Of a DNA stretch of 64,000 nucleotides, positions 9,701 through 17,212 are shown piece by piece. The position numbers and the translations under genes were made by a program. Every line of letters starts with the position of its first letter. Position 1 is the stretch's first letter. The notes beneath the pieces were generated by a model that saw only the letters and a program-made list of their open reading frames with translations, was not told where the DNA came from and did not search any database. The DNA is from Bordetella bronchialis (GTDB lineage: Bacteria > Pseudomonadota > Gammaproteobacteria > Burkholderiales > Burkholderiaceae_B): the NCBI RefSeq assembly GCF_001676705.1, contig NZ_CP016170.1, positions 4,836,001 to 4,900,000 on the forward strand. The letters are read 5' to 3'.

Positions 9701-9954
9701 AATCCGGCAAGGGCAATACCGCGACGCCCTACCTCAAATTGACCTGGACACGGGAATACGGCAACCGCGGCACCATCGATGCCGATGGCACGGCCCTGCG
9801 CACGGACCTGTCCGGCAACCGCGTCGACGTGGGCGCGGGGGTGGAAGCACGAATGGGCCGCCGGCATTTTCTCTATGCCGAGGCCGAAGCCGGCCGGGGC
9901 GGGCGGGTCTCGCGCTCGCGCGCCATGCTGGCCGGATACCAGTACCGTTGGTGA
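6754..9954 (+). CDS. Pertactin-like autotransporter with polyglycine hinge
   Basis: A second autotransporter, 1066 residues from the ATG at 6754, chosen because AAGGAG lies at 6739-6744; an in-frame ATG at 6715 would add 13 residues but lacks such a site. A basic N-terminus leads to a signal core (GGIARGAAALGLLLQPYCDVRAQ). The passenger shares the opening pattern RVRGPV-TQG---HGV-AL and the later order of motifs with the upstream gene, so the pair arose by duplication. Residues 635-668 are almost all glycine (27 in a row at 642-668), then a Gly/Asp-rich stretch. The outer-membrane barrel spans about 799-1066 and ends GYQYRW. It is predicted to be surface-exposed; the ligand is unknown. Confidence 0.9.
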   Translation: MARLDSHGHRHAGAGKARTCCTNAARRPPRTAPRGRRQPGEPPPWKGGIARGAAALGLLLQPYCDVRAQGYAADYGWSDRTIEATNGDPDRKTRVRGPVRTQGDGRHGVQALRYGQADLPGTAIDTAGDGAHGLYFSGAPRLSVTGASITTRGEGAHGIANFDDPSDDLPGWIRADQGDLHVASGTISLHGTGSHGLHAAGTAGRIHMGRPAPSRDAAAAAGSGSEAMVWIFGHGSRNTALYTAGNVKAGFDGLRAILYGHSSTGILARGNARLTGTDMWLYGNGADSLGLLAIGRSPCRVDANAGKCGDSDTVLRISRGFVQMQGPRSPAVEVRRAVVHLRDVSLTTGPDTAYTVGNAAGRFTLRGKETRALIGSHGAALRAWAYAPQAAGRYEGALFQLAKADVRSAAHTLLDVVHHEAADPARPGRPYYVMLKLDDTRAEGAVRGIPQARAHIALANGSIWQGHTGIGGKVHLGSRSTWAMDGDSTVDSMTMYDRGTLRFAQARGAAAGGVPLPPPRFHTLTVRERLRGQGRLEMRSHLARGLADRLDVGRAANGSYAVLITDLSQAGEGPGPRAVPLVRARRGNATFVLENAGQAVDVQGQRYTLNRTQTDQGIVWALERPAQAGDPRGHGGGGGGDGGGGGGGGGGGGGGGGGGGGGGGGGGGSGYGGGSRGADAGGASDDRPGALGDAGGNADGGADRGGNDDGAGDTPPGIAAFDADADADTGAQDATPYPPDRGAMQAMPLPRAVQAALVNNSGLASAGAIWNAALRPVDDRGHALRASGARTGTAPDLPDPWGAGVWVRGIDTRQHLRQAAGSRYTESLSGYTLGADRAVAVAAGRWYLGATISQVDAHRRFDDGKGRSSAVLFGAYALLRLDNGAYAGVAASGGRFRNTVQAHGQGLDETATGRFHQPGAGIALTAGQRLALARGWFLEPAVGLGYFRVGGARYTLDDGTAVHDRGGHALHTRAGIRAGRDWQSGKGNTATPYLKLTWTREYGNRGTIDADGTALRTDLSGNRVDVGAGVEARMGRRHFLYAEAEAGRGGRVSRSRAMLAGYQYRW
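8656..8757 (+). repeat. GGTGGC microsatellite encoding polyglycine
   Basis: Nearly uninterrupted alternation of GGT and GGC codons with a few GGA interruptions and one GAT. It encodes 6 Gly, Asp, then 27 Gly. A 6-bp period gives scope for slipped-strand length change without frameshift. Confidence 0.9.
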
Positions 9955-10017
9955 CCACGGGGCGGTATATGCTATGGCGGTGCAACACCTATAACCACAC
10001 CCCCATGAGGAGACATC

Positions 10018-10995
10018 ATGCACGCTGCCACCCGACTCGCCGTGTCGGCCCTTTGCGCCCTGGGCATCGCCACGGCCGCGCATGCCGATGACGCATGGCC
10101 CGCCGGCAAACCGATCACCTATGTCGTCCCCTTCGCGCCGGGCGGCGCCACCGATATCATCGGCCGCCTGGTCGCCAGCAAGCTGGGACCCGCGCTGGGC
10201 ACCACCGTCGTCGTGGAAAACCGTCCGGGGGCGGGCGGCAACATCGGCTCGGATTTCGTCGCCAAGGCCAAACCCGACGGCTACACCCTGGTGGGCGGCA
10301 CCATCAGCTCGCATTCCATCAATGGCAGCCTGTACAAGAACATGCCCTACGACATGGTCAAGGACTTCGTGCCCGTGGCGCTGACCGGCAAGCTGGGCAA
10401 CGTCCTGCTCGTCAAGGAGGACAGCCCGCTGCGCAGCGTGGCCGATGTCCTGGCCGCGGCCAAGGCCAAGCCGGGCGCGCTCAGCTACGGGTCCTCGGGC
10501 AACGGCACCTCGCAGAACCTGTCCGGCGAGTTGTTCAAGGCCACCGCCAAGGTCGATATCATGCACGTGCCGTTCAAGGGCAGCGCGCCCGTGCTGCAGG
10601 CGCTGCTGGGCGGCCAGCTGTCCATGGCCTTCGATAACATCCCGCCCGCCCTGCCCCTGATCCAATCGGGCAAGCTGCGCGCCCTGGCCGTGACCTCGGC
10701 CAAGCGCGATCCGCACCTGCCCGATGTCCCGACCATGCAGGAACTCGGCCTGAAGGACTACGAGGTCGTATCCTGGCAGGCCGTGTTCGCGCCCGCCGGC
10801 ACGCCCAGGCCCATCGTCGACAGGCTCAGCACCGAGATCCTGAAAATCCTGAAGGAACCCGACGTCCGCAAGAAGTTCGACGACATGGCCATCGACGGCA
10901 GCGGCATGGACTCCCAGCAACTGGCGGCCTTCCAGAAGGCGGAAGTCGCCAAGTGGAAGAAGCTGATCGACACAGCCGGCATCCGTTCGGAATAA
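10018..10995 (+). CDS. Bug/TctC-family periplasmic solute-binding protein
   Basis: A 325-residue secreted binding protein of the Bug family (tripartite tricarboxylate transporter receptors), which is hugely expanded in Bordetella. It has a cleavable signal peptide (LAVSALCALGIATAAHA) and the family ligand-loop motifs PFAPGGATDIIGR and VENRPGAGGNIG. GAGGAG precedes the ATG by 6 nt. It stands alone between the second autotransporter and a convergent Bug gene, and no TctA/TctB membrane partners are near, so it is an orphan receptor. Ligands of characterised relatives are carboxylates, amino acids or nicotinate; the ligand here cannot be read from sequence. Confidence 0.9.
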   Translation: MHAATRLAVSALCALGIATAAHADDAWPAGKPITYVVPFAPGGATDIIGRLVASKLGPALGTTVVVENRPGAGGNIGSDFVAKAKPDGYTLVGGTISSHSINGSLYKNMPYDMVKDFVPVALTGKLGNVLLVKEDSPLRSVADVLAAAKAKPGALSYGSSGNGTSQNLSGELFKATAKVDIMHVPFKGSAPVLQALLGGQLSMAFDNIPPALPLIQSGKLRALAVTSAKRDPHLPDVPTMQELGLKDYEVVSWQAVFAPAGTPRPIVDRLSTEILKILKEPDVRKKFDDMAIDGSGMDSQQLAAFQKAEVAKWKKLIDTAGIRSE

Positions 10996-11010
10996 GGCCG
11001 CGGCGGGCCG

Positions 11011-12003
11011 TCAGTCCGCCGTGATATTGGCCGACTTGATGACCGTGGCCCACTTCGCGGCCTCGGCATCCAGGTACTTGGCGAAATCCTCCGGCGTGCC
11101 GGGCCGGGTGGTGACGCCCATGCCGGCCAGGACCTTCCGGGCATCCGGGCTGGTCAGCGCCTTGTTGATTTCCGCATTAAGGCGGTTGACGATCCCGGGC
11201 GGCGTGCCCTTGGGCGCCATGAAGCCCCACCACACGCTGGCCTCGAAATCGGGGAAACCGGCCTCGGCGGCCGAGGGCACGTCGGGCAGCAGCGCCAGCC
11301 TATCCTTGCTGGCCACCACCAAGCCGCGCAAGCGGCCGGACTGCAGTTGCGACAGGCCCTGCACCGGATCGAGCAGCATGAAATTCACGCGTCCGGCGGT
11401 CAGGTCGACGATGGCCGGCGCGCCGCCCTTGTAGGGCACGTGCAGCATATTGGTCTTGGTGACGTACTTCAGCAGCTCCGAACCCAGGTGGGCCGAGCTG
11501 CCGGGACCGGCGGAGGCATAGCTGATCTTGCCCGGGTCGGCCTTGGCCGTGTCGACGATGTCCTTCAGCGACTTGGCCGGGGAATCGGCCGGCACCATCA
11601 TGATCAGGGGCGACGAACCCACGTAGGCGATGGGCGTCAGCGACTTCAGCTCGGAGAACGGCCGCTTGGGATACAGCGCCACATTGGTGGCCAGGCCGTT
11701 GGCGCCCAGCAGGATGGTGTAGCCGTCGGGCGCGGCCTTGGCGGCCGCTTCATTGCCCACGCTGCCATTGGCGCCGGAGCGGTTCTCCACCACGATGGAC
11801 TGGTTCATCTGCTGGCCGATATGCTGCGCCACCAGGCGGCCCAGGATGTCGACCGCGCCGCCCGGCGGGAAAGGCACGATCATCCTGATCGGCTTGTCGG
11901 GATAGCTGGCCTGGGCGTGGGCGGCTCCCAGCGGAGCGATGCTGGCGACGGCAAGCGTGGCCGCCAGCAGCCAGGCCGGCGTGCGGAATCGTGCGGATAT
12001 CAT
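11011..12003 (-). CDS. Bug/TctC-family periplasmic solute-binding protein
   Basis: A 330-residue Bug-family receptor with a signal peptide (LLAATLAVASIAPLGAAHAQ) and ligand-loop motifs PFPPGGAVDILGR and VENRSGANGSVG. It is convergent with the Bug gene ending at 10995 (15-bp gap). It lies downstream of an amidohydrolase gene on the same strand, but a strong intrinsic terminator at 12080-12104 separates them, so it probably has its own promoter in 12004-12079. A role in delivering the substrate of the neighbouring hydrolase is an inference from the repeated amidohydrolase-Bug pairing in this region. Confidence 0.9.
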   Translation of the reverse strand: MISARFRTPAWLLAATLAVASIAPLGAAHAQASYPDKPIRMIVPFPPGGAVDILGRLVAQHIGQQMNQSIVVENRSGANGSVGNEAAAKAAPDGYTILLGANGLATNVALYPKRPFSELKSLTPIAYVGSSPLIMMVPADSPAKSLKDIVDTAKADPGKISYASAGPGSSAHLGSELLKYVTKTNMLHVPYKGGAPAIVDLTAGRVNFMLLDPVQGLSQLQSGRLRGLVVASKDRLALLPDVPSAAEAGFPDFEASVWWGFMAPKGTPPGIVNRLNAEINKALTSPDARKVLAGMGVTTRPGTPEDFAKYLDAEAAKWATVIKSANITAD

Positions 12004-12035
12004 GTCTGGTCTCTCATTATTGAAAAAAGCGCCTT

Positions 12036-12053
12036 CGCATCGCCCGCGATGCG
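12036..12053. promoter_or_regulatory. 8-bp dyad upstream of the Bug gene
   Basis: CGCATCGC (12036-12043) and GCGATGCG (12046-12053) form a perfect dyad with a 2-bp centre, 33 bp before the Bug start at 12003. A T-rich stretch follows on the minus strand. It could be an operator or part of a second terminator; the sequence alone does not decide. Confidence 0.35.
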
Positions 12054-12079
12054 CGTTGGCGCCCGGGGACGGCTTGGGT

Positions 12080-12104
12080 AAAAAAAAGGGAGCCCACGGC
12101 TCCC
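12080..12104 (-). terminator. Rho-independent terminator after the amidohydrolase
   Basis: On the minus strand GGGAGCC, a 3-nt loop and GGCTCCC are followed directly by eight T residues (12087-12080). It begins 6 bp after the amidohydrolase stop. This is the clearest intrinsic terminator in the window. Confidence 0.92.
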
Positions 12105-12110
12105 GTGACG

Positions 12111-12995
12111 TCAGGCGTCGTCGTCAAAAGCGGATTCGGGCCAGCGCAGGATCCGCGCCGCGGCCTTGCCCATCACCCATGCGCGGCTGTCGTCGTCCAG
12201 GAAATCCAGCGCGACGCGGAAATGGTCGACGCATTCCTGGTAGCTGCACGGCAGGCGCGTGTAATCGGAACCCCACATCGTGCGCTGGGGGCCGAAGGCC
12301 TCGAAGATGCGCCGCAGATAGGGGTTCAGATTGGCGAAGGGATAAGGCTCGTTGGAATAACAGGGCGCGGCCGAGGCCTTGACCGAAATATTGGGAAAGC
12401 GGGCCAGCGCCAGCAGCTCGTCCAGGTCGGCGAAGGCGGCGTCATCGCGCAGGTTGCTGCGGCGGGCCATGTGGTCCAGGATCAGCCGCAGGCCCGGGTG
12501 GCGTTGTGCCAGGTAGGGGATTTTGTCGACGTGGCCGGGCACGAAGACCATCAGCGGGATGTCCAGGCGCTCGCAGGCGGCCCAGAACCAGTCCATGCCG
12601 CCCGGCTCCAGCCAGCCGCTCCACTTGGGTTTGTGGAAGGTCAGGCGGATACCCAGCATATTGGGCTGCGCCAGCCAGCGATCCAGGCGCTCGCGGGCGT
12701 CTGGCGCTTCCGGGTTGAAACGACCCATGATGGCCAGCCGCTTCGGATACCGCGCGGCGGCTTCCAGCGCGGTCTCGTTGCCGTCCCCCACGGGCGAAGG
12801 CGGGACGATGATGGCGCGTTGCACCCCCGCGGCATCCATGGTCGCCAGGAATTCTTCCGCGCCCAGGGGTTCTTCCCGATGCGGACGCGCGCCTTCGACG
12901 GCCACGAAGACCTTGCGCTCGACTTCCTCCGCCGGCCAGGGCCGGTCCGGACGATGCGCCTCCCACAAGTGCACCTGGGTATCGGTGATCAACAA
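12111..12995 (-). CDS. Amidohydrolase_2 family metal-dependent hydrolase
   Basis: A 294-residue TIM-barrel hydrolase of the amidohydrolase_2 family, relatives of which include pyrone-dicarboxylate lactonase and related decarboxylases. Visible landmarks are the N-terminal ITDTQVHLWE, the basic motif RLTFHKPKWSGW, LILDHMARR and the C-terminal metal aspartate in WGSDYTRLPC. The start is a TTG preceded by AGGAG about 9 nt upstream; no suitable ATG exists. It follows a LysR gene on the same strand (149-bp gap holding a TATAG/CTATA dyad) and ends in an intrinsic terminator. It probably hydrolyses a lactone or ring carboxylate; the substrate is unknown. Confidence 0.85.
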   Translation of the reverse strand: MLITDTQVHLWEAHRPDRPWPAEEVERKVFVAVEGARPHREEPLGAEEFLATMDAAGVQRAIIVPPSPVGDGNETALEAAARYPKRLAIMGRFNPEAPDARERLDRWLAQPNMLGIRLTFHKPKWSGWLEPGGMDWFWAACERLDIPLMVFVPGHVDKIPYLAQRHPGLRLILDHMARRSNLRDDAAFADLDELLALARFPNISVKASAAPCYSNEPYPFANLNPYLRRIFEAFGPQRTMWGSDYTRLPCSYQECVDHFRVALDFLDDDSRAWVMGKAAARILRWPESAFDDDA

Positions 12996-13023
12996 ACCGC
13001 TCTCCTGCCACGCCGGTCAAATG

Positions 13024-13041
13024 TATAGAAAAGTGACTATA
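13024..13041. promoter_or_regulatory. TATAG-N8-CTATA dyad upstream of the amidohydrolase
   Basis: A perfect 5-bp inverted repeat 28 bp before the TTG start at 12995, in an AT-rich patch of otherwise GC-rich DNA. A similar ATAG/CTAT dyad occurs at 16183-16194 near the second amidohydrolase. It may be an operator or contain a -10 element. Confidence 0.4.
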
Positions 13042-13144
13042 GACCCGGGGCAGCAAGAGCGGAACGGCATTTCCGATCTAGCTGATATTCCTGGAATGAA
13101 TAGCTGCCGCCCGGTCAGGCAGGTGCCCGCTATGCTGGCCGCGC

Positions 13145-14074
13145 TCAGCGTTTGCCCGCCGCCCGGCGCGCCGCCTGCGCCAACGCCCTGGGAGTGAAAT
13201 CGGCGATGAGCTGCGCGGTCTGGCGGCCCAGCGCCGTCTCCGGCCGCTCGGCCGACGTCGCCAGCGCCAGCGTGCTGGTCATGCGCGGCGACACGATGCG
13301 CCGGGCGCTGAGCTTGGCCGCGTCGCCGGTGATCAGCAAGGCGTTCTGCGTGACGATGGCATGGCCGTAGCCCTGCGTGACCAGGTCGACGATGGCGCCC
13401 ACGGCGTCGATCTCCAGCGTGACGGAGATCTTGCGGCCCAGGCTGGCCAGCCGGGTCTCCACCAGCATGCGCAGCGGATGGGGCCGGCTGGGAATGATCA
13501 GCGGAACGTCGGCCAGGTCCTTGACGGGAATGGATGCGCCCATCGGCGCGCGGCCCTTGGCGCGCCGCTCGATCAGGAACAGCGGGTCTTCGCTGAGCGG
13601 CAGGAATTCCAGCCCCGGCGTGGGAATCGGATCGTGCAGGATGGCGACGTCGATGCGCCCGGACAGCAGCCATTCATGCAGATGTACGGTCAGGCCCTCG
13701 GTCAGGCACAGCGTGGCGCGCGGAAACGCGCGACGGAACTCGGCGACGAAAGGCGCCGTCAGCAGGCGCCCGATGGAGTGCGGCACGCCGACGACCACGC
13801 GCCCCACCGGCGACCCGCGCGCGTCCTCTACTTCCTGCCGGGCGCGGTCGAACTGCTGCAAGATGCCGCGCCCGTGGGCCAGCAGCCGCTTGCCGGCCTC
13901 GGTGGGACTGACGCCGCGCCCGTTGCGGTAAAGCAGGGTCTGGCGCAGTTCGATTTCCAGGCGGCGCACCTGGCGGCTGAGCGCGGGCTGCGCCACGTCC
14001 AGGATGGCCGCGGCCTTGGTGAAGCTGCCCAGTTCGGCGACGTGGACGAAGTATTCGAGTTGGCGCAGGTCCAT
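13145..14074 (-). CDS. LysR-family transcriptional regulator
   Basis: A 309-residue LysR regulator. The N-terminal winged helix reads MDLRQLEYFVHVAELGSFTKAA then QPALSRQVRRLE, followed by the effector-binding domain. The start at 14074 is chosen because GGGAG lies 5 nt upstream and the protein then begins at the canonical LysR N-terminus; the frame extends further upstream but with no LysR similarity. It sits between two amidohydrolase/Bug modules on the same strand and could control either. The inducer is unknown. Confidence 0.9.
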   Translation of the reverse strand: MDLRQLEYFVHVAELGSFTKAAAILDVAQPALSRQVRRLEIELRQTLLYRNGRGVSPTEAGKRLLAHGRGILQQFDRARQEVEDARGSPVGRVVVGVPHSIGRLLTAPFVAEFRRAFPRATLCLTEGLTVHLHEWLLSGRIDVAILHDPIPTPGLEFLPLSEDPLFLIERRAKGRAPMGASIPVKDLADVPLIIPSRPHPLRMLVETRLASLGRKISVTLEIDAVGAIVDLVTQGYGHAIVTQNALLITGDAAKLSARRIVSPRMTSTLALATSAERPETALGRQTAQLIADFTPRALAQAARRAAGKR

Positions 14075-14221
14075 GGAGTCTCCCGCCGGCCGGCATCGGC
14101 CGATACCGGGCCCTGCCGGCCCTCGCGGGGATGCCGGCGTAGCGGGACAATACAACATCCCCGGAAGTCGACGTGCTTCACATCGAGTTCTCGACAACCC
14201 TTCCGCGATCCAGTCCGCCGG

Positions 14222-15214
14222 TCAATCCAATTGCAGATGCGCTTCCTCGACAACCTTCTTCCACTTGTCGATTTCCGCGCGGCGGAAGGTATCGAGCTCC
14301 GCGGGCGTGGAGCCGACCAGTTCGGCGCCCATGTCGACCAGTTGCTTGGAAACCTGCGGATCCTTCAGCACCTGGGCCAGCGCCTGGGATAGCTGCTCCA
14401 CGATGGCGGGCGGCGTGCCGGCGGGCGCGAACACGGCGTTCCATTCATACGAGGCATAGCCCGGCACGCCGGATTCCGCGATGGTGGGCAGGTCCGGCGC
14501 GGAGGCCGAGCGCTGCGTCCCGCCGGAGGCCACCGCGCGCAGCTTGCCGCTCTTCACGTGCGCCCACGACGACCCCATGCTGGCGAACATGACCGGCACC
14601 TGGCCGGACATGACGTCGACCATGGCGGGACCGCCGCCCTTGTAGGCCACATGCTGCATATGCGTATGGGCCAGGAAGTTGAACAGCTCGCCCGCCAGGT
14701 GCTGGGCCGAGCCGGGCCCGGACGAGGCGTAGTACACGTGCGGACCGTCCGCGGGCGTGGCCAGCCTGATCAGGTCCGCGACCGTCCTGACCTGGTACGA
14801 GGGCGTGACGACCAGGATATTCGGCACGCGCAGCAGCAGGGACACGGGCGCGAAATCGCGCAGCGTATCGAACATCATCTTGCTGTGCAGCGCCGGATTC
14901 TGCCCGTGATTGGAGGCGTCCAGCATCAGGGTATAGCCGTCCGGCGCGGCCTTGGCGACGTAGGCGCCGCCTATCATGCCGCCGGCGCCACCCTTGTTCT
15001 CGATGACGACGGGCTGGCCCAGCACCGCCGACAGGCGCGGGCCGATCAGGCGCGCCACCAGGTCGACGGTGCCGCCGGGCGGATAGGTCACCACCAGGGT
15101 GACCGGACGCTCGGGATAGGCCGCGGCGGCGCCGGCCGCCAGGCCGGTCATGGCGCAGGCGGCCAGCCAGCGGCACGCGCGGCGCGCGAAAGTGGCTAGG
15201 GATGCGGATTTCAT
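14222..15214 (-). CDS. Bug/TctC-family periplasmic solute-binding protein
   Basis: A 330-residue Bug receptor with a signal peptide (RRACRWLAACAMTGLAAGAAAA) and motifs TYPPGGTVDLVAR and IENKGGAGGMIG. GGAGAC lies 6 nt before the ATG at 15214, so the longer open frame upstream is not coding. It follows the amidohydrolase at 15259-16089 by 44 bp on the same strand, and the two are almost certainly co-transcribed. This repeats the hydrolase plus binding-protein pairing seen at 11-13 kb and suggests uptake of the hydrolase substrate. Confidence 0.9.
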   Translation of the reverse strand: MKSASLATFARRACRWLAACAMTGLAAGAAAAYPERPVTLVVTYPPGGTVDLVARLIGPRLSAVLGQPVVIENKGGAGGMIGGAYVAKAAPDGYTLMLDASNHGQNPALHSKMMFDTLRDFAPVSLLLRVPNILVVTPSYQVRTVADLIRLATPADGPHVYYASSGPGSAQHLAGELFNFLAHTHMQHVAYKGGGPAMVDVMSGQVPVMFASMGSSWAHVKSGKLRAVASGGTQRSASAPDLPTIAESGVPGYASYEWNAVFAPAGTPPAIVEQLSQALAQVLKDPQVSKQLVDMGAELVGSTPAELDTFRRAEIDKWKKVVEEAHLQLD

Positions 15215-15258
15215 GGTTGTCTCCGTGATATCGGGTGTTGAACGACCGGCTTGCCCGG

Positions 15259-16089
15259 TCAGCGAGCCACCTGGAACAGGCGCGCCGGCGTATCGGCCAG
15301 TATCGCGCGCCGGATCCCGGGATCTTCTATCCAGCGGTCCAGCGACTGCCGCGTGGATGCATACGAAATATGGCGATGCTCGGTATGGGGCCAGTCGCTG
15401 CCCCAGACCAGCCGCCCCGCGGTATAGGCATCCAGCAAAAGGCGCGCGGCATCGCGGCCCGCGGCCGCCTCCTGCCCGGCCGGCCAGTTGCGATAGGCGC
15501 CCGACAGCTTGACCCAGACGCGCCCGCTGCCGGCCTGCCGCAGCAGGTATTGGAAGCCGGGATCGGCGATGCCCCCGGCCGGGTCCGGCCGCCCGAAGTG
15601 GTCCACCACCACCGTGCAGCCGGCGGCCAGCAGGGGTGGCATCACCTCCGGCAGGCGCGCGGCAGGCAGGTGCACCTCCACATGCCAGCCCAGCGCGGCG
15701 ACACGCTCCAGCAGCCCCTGCCATGGCGATGCATCCAGCGCGGGCGGCGCTTGTCCGACCAGGTTCAGCCGCATGCCGACCACGCCGGCGGCCGCCATCG
15801 CCCCCAAGGCATCGTCCGAGACAGCGGGCTCGACCACGACGACGCCGCGCAGCCGGCCGGCGGCCTGCCGTAACGCGCTCAGCAGGTAGGCGTTGTCCGT
15901 GCCGAGGAAGCTGGGCTGGACCAGCACGCCATGGCTCAGGCCGTGGGCGTCCAGCTGCGCCAGGTAGTCGGACAGGCGCGCGTCATAGTCCGGGGTGTAG
16001 CGCCGCCCGTCGGCCAGCCCCAGGCCCTGCACGAAGACATGGGCGTGGGTGTCGATGGCGATTTCGGCGGGTGCGGCGACAACAGGCAA
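15259..16089 (-). CDS. Amidohydrolase_2 family hydrolase (PDC lactonase-like)
   Basis: A 276-residue amidohydrolase_2 protein. It has the metal-binding IDTHAHVF near the N-terminus, MRLNLVG in place of the usual basic motif, VVVDHFGRPDP, and the C-terminal LVWGSDWPHTEH with the catalytic aspartate. This pattern is typical of 2-pyrone-4,6-dicarboxylate lactonase-like enzymes. The start is TTG with GGAG 7 nt upstream. It is transcribed divergently from a LysR gene at 16243, and the shared 153-bp region carries a perfect LysR-type dyad, so control by that regulator is likely. The exact substrate is uncertain. Confidence 0.87.
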   Translation of the reverse strand: MPVVAAPAEIAIDTHAHVFVQGLGLADGRRYTPDYDARLSDYLAQLDAHGLSHGVLVQPSFLGTDNAYLLSALRQAAGRLRGVVVVEPAVSDDALGAMAAAGVVGMRLNLVGQAPPALDASPWQGLLERVAALGWHVEVHLPAARLPEVMPPLLAAGCTVVVDHFGRPDPAGGIADPGFQYLLRQAGSGRVWVKLSGAYRNWPAGQEAAAGRDAARLLLDAYTAGRLVWGSDWPHTEHRHISYASTRQSLDRWIEDPGIRRAILADTPARLFQVAR

Positions 16090-16182
16090 GACAGGCTCCA
16101 GGCATTTCGATGCCGCCCTTCCCCGCGCCCAGGCGCGGCCGGAAAGGGCCTCGTAATGCGCCGCATTCTAGAAATGCCAGGT

Positions 16183-16194
16183 ATAGTTTTCTAT
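16183..16194. promoter_or_regulatory. ATAG-TTTT-CTAT dyad in the divergent promoter region
   Basis: A 4-bp inverted repeat in the AT-rich part of the region between the amidohydrolase (start 16089) and the LysR gene (start 16243). Its reverse complement resembles the 13024-13041 dyad near the other amidohydrolase. Confidence 0.3.
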
Positions 16195-16213
16195 GTGTCC
16201 ATCCTCTTTTTTA

Positions 16214-16230
16214 TATATCGTTTCGATATA
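16214..16230. promoter_or_regulatory. Candidate LysR operator (T-N11-A dyad)
   Basis: TATATCG (16214-16220), a TTT centre and CGATATA (16224-16230) form a perfect 17-bp inverted repeat. It contains the LysR consensus T-N11-A (T16216 to A16228). It lies 12 bp before the LysR start, a normal position for autorepression, and within the divergent region for the amidohydrolase. Confidence 0.65.
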
Positions 16231-16242
16231 GAAGTCCGCCGC

Positions 16243-17142
16243 ATGGAAACCCGCCACCTTCGCTATTTCCTGGCCGTCGTGGACCACGGCAGCGTCAGCC
16301 GCGCGGCGGACTGGCTGGGGCTGGCCCAACCGGCGCTCAGCCAGGCCCTGGCCCGCATGGAAAAGGAACTGGGCGTGCGCCTGTTCGACCGCTCGCGCCG
16401 GGGCGCGGAACCGACCGCGGCCGCGCGCGCCATCCTGGAGGATGTCCGCGCCAGCGTCGCGCGCATCGACGCCGCCGCCGCCCGCGCCCGCGACATCGGC
16501 CGCGGCAGCGCCGGCCAGCTGACGGTGGGGCTGGTGTCGTCGGCGCTCTTCGACACCTTGCCGCGCGCGCTGCGCCAGATGCGCGAACGCGCGCCCGGCG
16601 TGCGCGTGATCCTGCGCGAAATGAGCAATGCCGAACAGGCGCAGGCCCTGCAGAACGGGGAGATCGACATCGGCCTGATGCATACGCCGGTGGCGGTGGG
16701 CGGCCGCATGCGCGAGCGCCAGCTGCTGCGCGATCGCCTGGTGGCCGCCGTGCCCGACGAATTCCCCGTCGCCGCGGACGGCACGGTCAGGCTGGCGCAG
16801 ATCGCCGCCGCCGGCCTGGTGCTGTTTCCGCGCACGCAGCTGCCCGTCCTGTACGAATCCATCCTGGACGCCATGCGCAAGGCCGGCCACGAACCTTGGG
16901 TGGCGCAGGAAGCCAACCGCACCCTGACGGTGCTGGCCTGCGTGGCCGGCGGCTGCGGCGTGGGCCTGCTGCCCAGCTGGATACGGTCGCTGGATTTCCG
17001 CGGCGTGCGCTTCTGCGAAGTGGCCGATGGCCAGGAGCTGCCCAGTTTCGACCTGAGCGCCATCTGGCCCGCGCGCTCCGTGCCGACGCTGGCCGACCTG
17101 TTCGCCAGCCTGGACCTGGGCCCGCATCCGGCATCGGGATGA
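16243..17142 (+). CDS. LysR-family transcriptional regulator
   Basis: A 299-residue LysR regulator starting METRHLRYFLAVVDHGSVSRAA with the helix-turn-helix QPALSQALARMEKELG. The ATG at 16243 gives the canonical N-terminus; the longer open frame reaching back into the amidohydrolase is a shadow. The effector domain includes TVGLVSSALFDTLP and the typical C-terminal GCGVGLLP. It is divergent from the PDC-lactonase-like hydrolase, and a perfect LysR dyad lies just upstream of its start, so it is the prime candidate regulator of the 16089-to-14222 hydrolase/Bug unit. Confidence 0.92.
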   Translation: METRHLRYFLAVVDHGSVSRAADWLGLAQPALSQALARMEKELGVRLFDRSRRGAEPTAAARAILEDVRASVARIDAAAARARDIGRGSAGQLTVGLVSSALFDTLPRALRQMRERAPGVRVILREMSNAEQAQALQNGEIDIGLMHTPVAVGGRMRERQLLRDRLVAAVPDEFPVAADGTVRLAQIAAAGLVLFPRTQLPVLYESILDAMRKAGHEPWVAQEANRTLTVLACVAGGCGVGLLPSWIRSLDFRGVRFCEVADGQELPSFDLSAIWPARSVPTLADLFASLDLGPHPASG

Positions 17143-17212
17143 GCCGGATGGCGAGCGGCGGGCTTTTTTGCCATAGTGGCAGCCGCCGCCGCGTCGGACT
17201 GCCGCATCGCCC

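Noticed and set aside
14075..14197. Extended N-terminus of the LysR regulator
   Set aside because: LysR proteins begin at the helix MDLRQLEYF; the added residues are Pro/Arg/Gly-rich and lack a good ribosome site.
17143..17212. Intrinsic terminator between the two LysR genes
   Set aside because: A T6 run is present, but the preceding stem is only about 4 bp; too weak to call.
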